From the NCBI GenBank assembly GCA_945905735.1, contig CAMDQC010000044.1:1-33644 (forward strand): DNA of 33,644 nucleotides, in the 5' to 3' direction. Positions 1 to 7,519 of the stretch are shown piece by piece. The position numbers and the translations under genes were made by a program. The first letter of the stretch is position 1. Every line of letters starts with the position of its first letter. The notes beneath the pieces are model-generated. The model was given only the letters and a program-made list of their open reading frames with translations. It was not told the DNA's origin and searched no databases. This stretch comes from Prosthecobacter debontii. Its GTDB lineage: Bacteria > Verrucomicrobiota > Verrucomicrobiia > Chthoniobacterales > Chthoniobacteraceae.

Positions 1-124
1 CAACTGGCAACTGCCAGTTGAGGCGGCGGATGTCCGGCGTGCCAACTGGCAACTGCCAGTTGAGGCAGCGGATGTCCGGCGTGCCAACTGGCAACTGCCA
101 GTTGAGGCAGCGGATGTCCGGCGT
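1..124. repeat. 42-bp tandem repeat with internal perfect hairpin (3 copies, may continue to the left)
   Basis: Three head-to-tail copies start at 1, 43 and 85; the last is cut at about 124. Each unit begins with a perfect inverted repeat: CAACTGGC, the 4-nt loop AACT, then GCCAGTTG. A constant 22-nt linker follows. Copy 1 differs from copies 2 and 3 by one base (ggcggcgg against ggcagcgg). There are no unique spacers, so it is not a CRISPR array. The array touches the window edge and its full copy number is unknown. From 125 to 290 I see no gene. This stretch is the leader of the downstream histidine kinase gene. Confidence 0.9.
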
Positions 125-290
125 CGCACTTGGCGTTCCCTAACTCACCTATCATCGCGCGCCATTTTCGCTGTCGAGGGGTGGTGATGTTTTTTTCATA
201 AATGGATACACGCAGGTCCGGTGGGAGGCGCGATTGGTTAGTAGCGCCGATGGGATCTTCTTTGGGCGCGCTTACTAGATTGGAGTGTTT

Positions 291-1493
291 ATGAAAGATT
301 CAGGTTCAGATTCTAGCCCCCTTGCGGGGGTGCAGGCGGCGCTGGTGGCGTCGGAGTTGCGGTATCGCCGGCTGTTTGAGACGGCGCAGGATGGGATTTT
401 GATTTTGGATGCGGAGACGGGGATGGTGGATGATGTGAATCCGTTCTTGGTGAAGCTTTTGGGGTTTTCGCGGGAGGAGTTTTTGGGGAAGGCGATTTGG
501 GATTTGGGGTTTTTTAAGGATGTGGTGGCGAATGAGGCGAATTTTGCGGAGCTGCGGGAGAAGGGGTATATCCGGTATGAAGATTTGCCGATGGAGACGC
601 GGGATGGGCGGCGGGTGGCGGTGGAGTTTGTGAGTAATGTGTATCTGGTGAATGGGGTGAGGGTGATCCAGTGCAATGTGCGGGATGTGAGTGCGCGGCG
701 GCGGGCGGAGGAGGAGTTGCGGAAGTTGCACGGGGAGCTGGAGGAGCGGGTGGGGCTGCGGACGGCGGAGCTGGCGGCGGCGAATGATGAGCTGGAGGCG
801 TTCACGTATTCGGTTTCGCACGATTTGCGGGCTCCGCTGCGGGCGGTGATCGGGCTTTCGCAGGCGGTGTTGGATGATTATGGGGCGGGGTTGCCGGAGG
901 GTGGGCAGGTGTATTTGCGGTTGATCCGGGATGAGGGGCGGAGGATGGGGCGGCTGATTGATGATTTGTTGATTTTTTCGCGGCTGGGGACTGCGACTTT
1001 GCGGAGGAAGGTGGTGGATACGCGGCTGCTGGTGCAGAAGGCGCTGGGGGATTTGCGGGGGGATTTGCGGGGGGAGCTGGAGGGGCGAGCGGTGGAGGTG
1101 CGGGTGGCGGAGTTGCCGGAGTGTATGGGGGATGCGGCGCTGTTGAGGCAGGTGTGGGTGAACTTGCTCTCGAACGCGCTGAAATATACGCGGCGGCGGG
1201 AGGGGGCGCTGGTGGAGGTGGGGTGCGAGGTGCGGGCGGAGGGGACGGTGTTTTTTGTGAGGGATAATGGGGTGGGGTTCGATATGCGGTATGTGGAGAA
1301 GTTGTTCGGGGTGTTCCATCGGCTGCACGGAGCGGAGGAGTATGAGGGGACGGGGGTGGGGCTGGCGATTGTGCAGCGGACCATCCATCGCCACGGGGGG
1401 CGGGTGTGGGCGGAGGCGGCGGTGGATCGCGGGGCGACGTTCTTTTTCACTCTGGGTACTGAGGGCCCGTCAATTGCTGAAAGGGAGGTATAG
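291..1493 (+). CDS. PAS-domain sensor histidine kinase (soluble)
   Basis: Predicted cytoplasmic sensor kinase of 400 residues. A PAS domain lies at about residues 20-135. A short coiled coil follows, then a HisKA domain with the phospho-acceptor His at about 177 in SHDLRAPL. The HATPase_c domain has an N box (NLLSNALKY), a DNGVGF G1 box and a GTGVGL G2 box. The C-terminal half resembles phytochrome-like kinases (FHRLHGAEEYEGTGVGL). No transmembrane segment is seen. The ATG at 291 is preceded by GGAG at 282-285 with a 5-nt gap, so it is preferred to the in-frame GTG at 285. It directly abuts the next kinase gene. Its codons are strikingly rich in GGG, GCG, GTG and TTG, with little C on this strand. 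That leaves long stop-free antisense frames, which are not genes. The signal is unknown. Confidence 0.93.
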   Translation: MKDSGSDSSPLAGVQAALVASELRYRRLFETAQDGILILDAETGMVDDVNPFLVKLLGFSREEFLGKAIWDLGFFKDVVANEANFAELREKGYIRYEDLPMETRDGRRVAVEFVSNVYLVNGVRVIQCNVRDVSARRRAEEELRKLHGELEERVGLRTAELAAANDELEAFTYSVSHDLRAPLRAVIGLSQAVLDDYGAGLPEGGQVYLRLIRDEGRRMGRLIDDLLIFSRLGTATLRRKVVDTRLLVQKALGDLRGDLRGELEGRAVEVRVAELPECMGDAALLRQVWVNLLSNALKYTRRREGALVEVGCEVRAEGTVFFVRDNGVGFDMRYVEKLFGVFHRLHGAEEYEGTGVGLAIVQRTIHRHGGRVWAEAAVDRGATFFFTLGTEGPSIAEREV

Positions 1494-3428
1494 ATGATAA
1501 CTCCGCTCCGTGTGTTGATTGCTGAGGATTCCGCTGCTGATGCGGCGTTGATCGTGCGGGAGTTACGCCGAAGTGGCTTTGCGCCGGAGGGGGGGCGCGT
1601 GGAGTCGGAGGAGGAGTTTGTGGAGAGGCTGCACTCGGGGATCGATATTGTGCTTTCGGATTATCAGATGCCGCAGTTTAGCGGTCCACGGGTGCTGGAG
1701 CTTTTGAGTGAGAGCGGGCTGGATATTCCGTTCATCATCATCTCTGGGACGATCGGGGAGGACATCGCGGTGGAGGTGATGCGGCTGGGGGCGAGCGATT
1801 ATTTGCTGAAGGACCGGCTAGTGCGCCTGGGGCCCGCGGTGAGCCACGCGCTGGATGAGGCGCGGTTGCGCAGGGAGCTCAAGCAGGTGGATGAGGAGCT
1901 GCGGGCGAGCCAGGCGATGATGGCGACGGCGCAGCAGATCGGGCACTTTGGGAGTTGGGAGTGTGGGCTGACGGGGGCGCGGGAGTTGCGGTGGTCGGAC
2001 GAGATGTTCCGCATCGCGGGGTATGAGCCGGGGGCGGTGGCGATTAGCCAGTGGTTCTTTTTCGGACTGGTGCATCCCGATGACCAGGAGCCGATCCGGG
2101 AGGCGGTGGCAGTGGCGATCCGCGACCGCACGCCGTATTCGATGGTCCACCGGCTCATCCGGCCCAATGGGGAGGAGCGCATCGTGCAGGAGCTGGCGCA
2201 TATTTTCTACGATGACGAGGGGGTGCCGTATAACATGATCGGGACGGCGCACGACATCACGGAGCGCAGGAAGCTGGAGCAGCAAATCCTCCGCTCCCAG
2301 CGCATGGAAAGTATCGGCACGCTGGCCGCCGGCATCGCGCACGACCTGAACAATATCCTCGCGCCGATCATGATGTCGGTGCCGCTGCTGCGCACGGATC
2401 TGACGGCGGAGGCGCGCGAGGGGATCATCGCGACGGTGGAGACGAGCGCCGCGCGCGGCGCGCAGATCGTGAAGCAGGTGCTGACCTTTGGCCGTGGCCT
2501 CGAAGGGGTGAAGCGCCCGCTCCAACTCGGCAAGGTGCTCCAGGAGATTGTGGGGATCATGCACGGGACTTTCCCGAAGGACATTGCCGTTCACAGCAAG
2601 GTGGAGCCGGGGCTTTGGCCGGTGGTCGGCGATGCGACGCAGATGCACCAAGTGCTGCTGAACCTCTGTATCAATGCGCGAGATGCGATGCCGGATGGCG
2701 GCGTGCTGTCCGTGAATGTGCGCAATCTCATGGTGGATAGCAGCTACACCAGCATGGTGCAGGACATCACCGCTGGCCCACATGTGATTCTCGAAGTGAG
2801 CGACACCGGGACCGGCATCCCGGCGGAGATCTTGGAGCGCATTTTCGACCCGTTCTTTACCACCAAAAGCGTCGGCCAAGGCACCGGCCTCGGCCTCTCC
2901 AGCGTGCAGGGGATCGTGAAGAACCACGACGGCCACATCAACGTGACGAGCGCCCCCGGCAAGGGCACGACGTTCCAGATTTACCTCCCTGCCACCCCGG
3001 CGCAGGACGCCACCGCGACTGCCGCCCCACCCGCCAGCCCGCCGAACGGCCACGGAGAACTCGTGCTCGTGGTGGATGACGAGTCCGCAGTCGCCAGCGC
3101 AGTAAAGACCGTGCTGGAGCCACACGGCTACCGAGTCATGCTGGCCTCCGATGGCGCGGACGCTCTGGCCGTATTTGCACAACATGCGAGCAGCATCGCT
3201 CTCGTGCTCACCGACATGATGATGCCCCACATGGGCGGCGTCGCCCTGATCCGCGCACTCCGCGCGATGAAGCCGAGCATCCCGGTGATCGCCTCCACCG
3301 GGCTCGGCAAGAAGGCGCACCTCGCCGAACTCAAAGCCATGAGGATCGAAACCGTCCTGAACAAACCCTACAACGCCGATACGCTCCTGCGAGCCGTCCA
3401 AGAGGTATTACAGTCTTCTTTCGTATGA
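1494..3428 (+). CDS. Hybrid histidine kinase, REC-PAS-HisKA-HATPase-REC
   Basis: Hybrid signalling protein of 644 residues. The N-terminal receiver (about 5-120) has its phosphorylatable Asp at 56 in LSDYQMP. A PAS domain follows at about 150-258. The HisKA has His283 in GIAHDLNN, and the HATPase_c has its N box near Asn394, DTGTGIP at 437-443 and GTGLGLSS. A Pro/Ala-rich linker leads to a second receiver (about 523-640) with Asp574 in TDMMMP and Lys624. The ATG directly follows the TAG stop of the previous kinase and has a strong AAGGGAGG site 5 nt upstream. The last 4 bases overlap the next regulator gene, so the genes form one operon. Base usage changes from G-rich to C-rich near 2270-2280, at the PAS/HisKA boundary. 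Confidence 0.95.
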   Translation: MITPLRVLIAEDSAADAALIVRELRRSGFAPEGGRVESEEEFVERLHSGIDIVLSDYQMPQFSGPRVLELLSESGLDIPFIIISGTIGEDIAVEVMRLGASDYLLKDRLVRLGPAVSHALDEARLRRELKQVDEELRASQAMMATAQQIGHFGSWECGLTGARELRWSDEMFRIAGYEPGAVAISQWFFFGLVHPDDQEPIREAVAVAIRDRTPYSMVHRLIRPNGEERIVQELAHIFYDDEGVPYNMIGTAHDITERRKLEQQILRSQRMESIGTLAAGIAHDLNNILAPIMMSVPLLRTDLTAEAREGIIATVETSAARGAQIVKQVLTFGRGLEGVKRPLQLGKVLQEIVGIMHGTFPKDIAVHSKVEPGLWPVVGDATQMHQVLLNLCINARDAMPDGGVLSVNVRNLMVDSSYTSMVQDITAGPHVILEVSDTGTGIPAEILERIFDPFFTTKSVGQGTGLGLSSVQGIVKNHDGHINVTSAPGKGTTFQIYLPATPAQDATATAAPPASPPNGHGELVLVVDDESAVASAVKTVLEPHGYRVMLASDGADALAVFAQHASSIALVLTDMMMPHMGGVALIRALRAMKPSIPVIASTGLGKKAHLAELKAMRIETVLNKPYNADTLLRAVQEVLQSSFV

Positions 3429-4075
3429 AAAAAACGAGGATACTCATCGCCGACGACCACGAGATCATCCGTCGCGGAATCCGTCCGCTGGTCGAATCGG
3501 AGTGGGGCTGGGAAGTCTGCGGCGAGGCGGTACAAGGCCGACAGGCGGTGAGTATGGCCCTCGAACTGAAGCCCGACATCGTGATCGTGGATGTCTCCAT
3601 GCCCGAGCTTGGCGGTGTGGAAGTCACGCGCCAGATCAAGCGCGACTTACCGGAGACTGAGGTGCTCGTCTTCAGCGGGCAGGATAGCGAGGCGCTGGTA
3701 CACCAACTCTTCGCCGCTGGTGCCCGTGGTTTTGTAATGAAGAGCGAAGCCGCCCAGCAGCTCATCCCAGCCATCAAGGCGCTCTGCAATCACCAGCCAT
3801 TTTTCGGCACGCGCGCCACCGGCATCGTCTTTGATCAATACCTCAAAGCGGCCACGCAGCCCAACCAAGCCGCGCCCGACAGGCTCACTCCCCGCGAGCG
3901 CGAGATCGTGCAACTTCTCGCAGAGGGCAAGAGCAACAAGGATGTCGCCGCCGTGCTCGGGATCAGCGTTAAAACTGTGGAAACCCACCGCGCAGCCGTC
4001 ATGCGCAAGCTCGGCTTTGAGGCGTTCAGCGAATTGGTGCGGTACGCCGTGCGGAACCACCTTGTGCAGCCTTAA
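3425..4075 (+). CDS. Response regulator, NarL/FixJ type (REC-LuxR HTH)
   Basis: Response regulator of 216 residues. The receiver domain (5-120) has the acidic pair Asp10/Asp11, phospho-acceptor Asp56 in VDVSMP and the conserved Lys106. The C-terminal LuxR-type helix-turn-helix (about 154-200) carries the family motif LTPREREIVQLLAEGKSNKD and the recognition helix region VKTVETHR. The ATG overlaps the stop of the hybrid kinase in an ATGA tetranucleotide, which suggests translational coupling. It is the only DNA-binding output protein in the cluster, so it is the likely end point of phosphotransfer from one or more of the three kinases. Target genes are not evident. Confidence 0.95.
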   Translation: MKKTRILIADDHEIIRRGIRPLVESEWGWEVCGEAVQGRQAVSMALELKPDIVIVDVSMPELGGVEVTRQIKRDLPETEVLVFSGQDSEALVHQLFAAGARGFVMKSEAAQQLIPAIKALCNHQPFFGTRATGIVFDQYLKAATQPNQAAPDRLTPREREIVQLLAEGKSNKDVAAVLGISVKTVETHRAAVMRKLGFEAFSELVRYAVRNHLVQP

Positions 4076-4120
4076 CGACGACGAACAACGGCCGCCCGAG
4101 GGAGAATCCCGAGCAAAATA

Positions 4121-6574
4121 GTGGTTTCCACGAGGCTCGGCGGCACGGCGGCGGCTATAAGGCCAATGATAGAAATGCGTTCACTGCTGTCTCAACACTC
4201 AGAGTTTATCACCTTCGCGGCTTGCGTGGCAGTGGCGTCCGGTATCCACGCTTTCTGGCTGTGGAATACCAAACGCACACAAGTTCCGTGGTACGTTTGC
4301 ATCCTCAGCGTGTGCGTCCTCACTGCGGCGTGGTTCCTGTCGGACAAGGCTGGAGGCCGCGAGCAGACGCGCATCGAACGCATGACGGGAGATTTCGCCC
4401 GCCTCTACGGTGACGAGATGGAAAAACGCGGGCATTCGCGGCTCGCCAACGACGCAGCAGCGGACGACCCGCTCTATCTCGATCTCATCGAGACGGAAAA
4501 GCACTGGCTGACACTGAATCGCTCGGTCAGCGACATCTATACACTGCGCAAACTGCCCGATGGGAAAAACGGCTTCGTCGTAGATTCGGAGACCGATTAC
4601 GACCGCGACGGCAAATACGAGGGCGAGCGCGAGCTGCGCACCGGCATCGGCGAATTTTACGAGGAGGAGGACGCCGCCTTGGAGCGCGCGTTCCTCGGGG
4701 AGGCGACTTTCGCGTTCGAGCCCATCACCGATCGATGGGGGACGTGGGTCAGCGCATTCGTGCCACTGCGCTCGCCCGATGGAACAGTCGAAGGCGTACT
4801 GGGTGTGGACTTCGACGCTGCAAATTTTGCGCACGTCATCGCTGCGGCAAAATGGCGTGTGCTCGGATTGATGGCGCTCGTGCAGATCGTCCTGCTCGGG
4901 TCGAGCATCGCCATCTCTTTGCTGCGTGCAGAAGTCATCGTGCGTCATCGCGCCTATACGGTGCTGCGCGAAAGCGAGGAACGTTTCTCCGGTGCTTTTG
5001 AACATGCCCCGATCGGCGTCGCCCTTGTATTGACCGACGGACGGTGGCTCAAAGTCAACCGGGCTCTCTGCGATTTGCTTGGCTACACAGAGGCCGAGTT
5101 GCTCACCCACAACTTCCAAAGCGTCACTCATCCCGATGAACTGGAGGACTGCCGGGCCCATGTGCTGCAACTGATCGCAGGAGAAATCGGGCACTTTTTG
5201 ATGGAGAAGCGCTACGTCCACAACCACGGACACGCCGTCACCACTTTGACGAGTGTTTCGCTCGTCCGGGATGATGATGGTCAGCCGCGCTACCTCGTCG
5301 CGCAGATTCAAGACATCACAGAGCGCAAACGGGTGGAGGAAGACTTGCGCAGCAAGACCGCGCTCATGGAAGCCCAAGTGAACGCATCCCTTGATGGAAT
5401 CATCGTAGTGGACCAAGAGGGCCACAACATCCTCCAGAACCAACGAGTGGCCGAGTTGTTCAAGATTCCTCCGCACATTGCGGGAAAAGAAGACGACGGG
5501 GAGCAAATCCGCTGGGTCACCGAGGCGACGAAAAACCCAAAGGCGTTCCTCGAAAGAGTCAACCACCTGTATGCTCACCCGGATGAAATCGGACGCGACG
5601 AAATCGAGCTAAAAGACGGCACGGTGATGGACCGATACTCGTCCCCCGCGATCGGCAAAGACGGGAAACACTACGGTCGGGTCTGGAGTTTCCGTGACAT
5701 CACCGAGCGCAAGCAGGCCGAGGCCGCCCTCGCCAAATTACACAGCGAACTAGTAGATGCCTCGCACCGCGCCGGCATGGCCGAGGTCGCCACGGGCGTC
5801 CTGCACAATGTCGGCAACGTGCTTAACAGCGTGAACGTGTCCGCGTCCTGCGTGTCCGACGGAGTGCGCCACTCGAAGGTGACAAGCCTCACGCGCGCCG
5901 CAGCGATGCTCCGTGAGCACGAGCAGGACCTTCCGGGCTTTTTCAGCCGCGATCCACGCGGTGCCAAGTTGCCGGAATTCCTCGAACAGCTCGCCTTACG
6001 CCTCGCAGGTGAGCAAGCCTTTGCACTCACCGAACTGGGCAATCTCCAGAAAAACATCGATCACATCAAAGACATCGTAGCCATGCAGCAGAGCTACGGA
6101 AAAGTCTCGGGCTTCTCAGAAAAACTCGATCTTGCTGAGCTCATCAATGACACGCTGCGGATGAGCGCGGAGTCGCTGAAGCGGCATCGCGTCGAGGTCG
6201 TCCGCGAGTTTGAGCCCATGCCAAGGGTGACGGTGGATAAGCACAAAGTCCTGCAAATCCTCATCAACCTCGTTCGCAACGCGAAGCACGCGTGCGATGC
6301 ATCAGAACGCCCGGACCGGGTACTGACCGTGCGGCTCTTTAACGACAACGGAAGCGTGAAAGTGTCCGTAACCGACAACGGTGTCGGCATCCCGCCAGAG
6401 AACCTCGTCCGCATCTTTAATCACGGCTTTACCACAAAGCCCGAAGGCCACGGCTTTGGCCTCCACATCGGCGCGCTGGCTGCGCAGGAAATGGGCGGTT
6501 CCTTAAACGTCCACAGCGATGGCTTGGGCCACGGTGCCACGTTCACCCTCGCCTTGCCGCTCAAGCATTCGTGA
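4121..6574 (+). CDS. Membrane-bound PAS-PAS sensor histidine kinase
   Basis: Sensor kinase of 817 residues. Two hydrophobic segments (about 27-48 and 57-74) come first. An extracytoplasmic cache-like region (75-240) contains a DYDRDGKYEGER acidic patch, and a third TM segment lies at about 246-268. Two PAS domains follow (about 285-402 and 415-530), then a non-standard H box with His562 in GVLHNVGNVLNS and an HATPase_c domain (N box near 720, DNGVGIP 752-758, GHGFGLH 776-782). The start is uncertain. The GTG at 4121 is the longest choice, and ATG codons at 4166 and 4175 keep both first membrane segments. It lies 45 nt after the response regulator on the same strand and probably belongs to the same signalling cluster. 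It carries no receiver domain. Confidence 0.9.
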   Translation: MVSTRLGGTAAAIRPMIEMRSLLSQHSEFITFAACVAVASGIHAFWLWNTKRTQVPWYVCILSVCVLTAAWFLSDKAGGREQTRIERMTGDFARLYGDEMEKRGHSRLANDAAADDPLYLDLIETEKHWLTLNRSVSDIYTLRKLPDGKNGFVVDSETDYDRDGKYEGERELRTGIGEFYEEEDAALERAFLGEATFAFEPITDRWGTWVSAFVPLRSPDGTVEGVLGVDFDAANFAHVIAAAKWRVLGLMALVQIVLLGSSIAISLLRAEVIVRHRAYTVLRESEERFSGAFEHAPIGVALVLTDGRWLKVNRALCDLLGYTEAELLTHNFQSVTHPDELEDCRAHVLQLIAGEIGHFLMEKRYVHNHGHAVTTLTSVSLVRDDDGQPRYLVAQIQDITERKRVEEDLRSKTALMEAQVNASLDGIIVVDQEGHNILQNQRVAELFKIPPHIAGKEDDGEQIRWVTEATKNPKAFLERVNHLYAHPDEIGRDEIELKDGTVMDRYSSPAIGKDGKHYGRVWSFRDITERKQAEAALAKLHSELVDASHRAGMAEVATGVLHNVGNVLNSVNVSASCVSDGVRHSKVTSLTRAAAMLREHEQDLPGFFSRDPRGAKLPEFLEQLALRLAGEQAFALTELGNLQKNIDHIKDIVAMQQSYGKVSGFSEKLDLAELINDTLRMSAESLKRHRVEVVREFEPMPRVTVDKHKVLQILINLVRNAKHACDASERPDRVLTVRLFNDNGSVKVSVTDNGVGIPPENLVRIFNHGFTTKPEGHGFGLHIGALAAQEMGGSLNVHSDGLGHGATFTLALPLKHS

Positions 6575-6601
6575 ACGGATTCACGTTCACAGCCTGATTT
6601 C

Positions 6602-6767
6602 TTTAAACCCGAACGCCGCGATTGAAACCGCAGATAAACGCAAATCAACGCAGATGGATGGCACGAATGGATTGTCGCTCTATTTTCCTGACTAAAGGGC
6701 GCGCAATCCTCCGTTATCTGCGGAGATGTGCGTTTATCTGCGGTTCAAGAGCGGCGTTCGGGTTAAA
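6602..6767. repeat. Long imperfect inverted repeat filling the gap between kinase and pdxH genes
   Basis: The left arm, about 6602-6642, is repeated as its reverse complement at about 6729-6767. The best block is CCGCAGATAAACGCA on the left against TGCGTTTATCTGCGG on the right. The arms also share CCCGAACGCCGC / GCGGCGTTCGGG. The central 86 nt contain further CGCAGAT/ATCTGCG echoes. No convincing gene lies between 6575 and 6788. The element sits between convergent genes, where a transcript would fold into a long hairpin. It could be a dispersed palindromic repeat or non-autonomous element. Confidence 0.8.
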
Positions 6768-6788
6768 CCGGGGGCCACGTCGCGGCCC

Positions 6789-7445
6789 TCACGGCGCGAG
6801 GCGCTCGATGCGCCAGTCGTCCGCCGTTCGCGTGTAGCGTAGGCGATCATGCAGGCGGCTCTGGCGGCCTTGCCAAAACTCGATGACTGCCGGGCGCACC
6901 ACGTAGCCGCCCCAATGCGGCGGCGCGGGCGGGCTTTCGCCATGCAGGGCGCGCGCCTTTTCCATCGCGGCTTCGAGCGCTGCGCGGTCGGGGAGCACGG
7001 AGCTTTGCCGGCTGGCCCATGCGCCGAGGCAAGAGCTTGCGGGGCGCAGGGCGAAGTAGGCCTCCGTCTCCGGGCGCGACACCTTTTCCACGGTGCCGAT
7101 GATGTTCACCTGACGCTCCAGCGCGTTCCACCAGAAGGTGAGCGCGCAGCGAGGGTCGTGGGCGAGTTGCTCGCCTTTGTGGCTGTCGTAGTTGGTAAAA
7201 AAGACGAAGCCGCGCGAGTCGCACGTTTTGAGTAAAACGGTGCGGCTCCACGGCTGTCCGGTCGCATCGGTGGTGGAGAGCGTCATCGCGTTGGGCTCGA
7301 TGAGGCCGTGGGCGAGCGCCTCATCCAGCCAAGCGTGGAACTGCGCCAACGGGTCGGCGGCGAGTTCGTGTTCCAGCAGTCCGCGCATGCTGTATTCGCG
7401 GCGCAGTTTCGCGAGGTCTTCGTTGGTCGGCATGGCGGTATCCAT
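6789..7445 (-). CDS. pdxH: Pyridoxamine 5'-phosphate oxidase
   Basis: FMN-dependent enzyme that oxidises pyridoxine or pyridoxamine 5'-phosphate to pyridoxal 5'-phosphate in vitamin B6 synthesis and salvage, in the cytoplasm. The product is 218 residues from the ATG at 7445, the usual family length. The frame is open 23 codons further upstream to 7514, but that extension is not family-like. Visible family signatures are SRTVLLK and FVFFTNYDSHKG, then WWNALERQVNIIGTVEKV. The C-terminal block has FWQGRQSRLHDR followed by DWRIERLAP. A second ATG at 7433 is also possible. No clear ribosome site is seen. It is divergent from the cytochrome c/WD40 gene, with a gap of about 74 nt that must hold both promoters. 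Confidence 0.96.
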   Translation of the reverse strand: MDTAMPTNEDLAKLRREYSMRGLLEHELAADPLAQFHAWLDEALAHGLIEPNAMTLSTTDATGQPWSRTVLLKTCDSRGFVFFTNYDSHKGEQLAHDPRCALTFWWNALERQVNIIGTVEKVSRPETEAYFALRPASSCLGAWASRQSSVLPDRAALEAAMEKARALHGESPPAPPHWGGYVVRPAVIEFWQGRQSRLHDRLRYTRTADDWRIERLAP

Positions 7446-7519
7446 CGCGAGTCCGGCGGAGAAATGCAACGCCGCGCGGAACGCTAATGCTTCCAGCGGG
7501 CGCGGGTTGAACACGCCAC

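Noticed and set aside
1-124. Possible CRISPR array
   Set aside because: The linkers between hairpins are identical, so there are no unique spacers, and no cas genes are nearby.
306-1394. Long minus-strand open frame opposite the first histidine kinase
   Set aside because: It is His/Pro/Arg-rich without any domain, and arises from the G-rich, stop-poor coding strand of the real kinase gene.
1818-3401. Long minus-strand open frame opposite the hybrid kinase
   Set aside because: Low-complexity His/Arg/Ala composition, no family features, fully antisense to a gene with clear domains.
4199-5578. Long minus-strand open frame opposite the membrane kinase
   Set aside because: No recognisable domain; shadow of the real coding strand.
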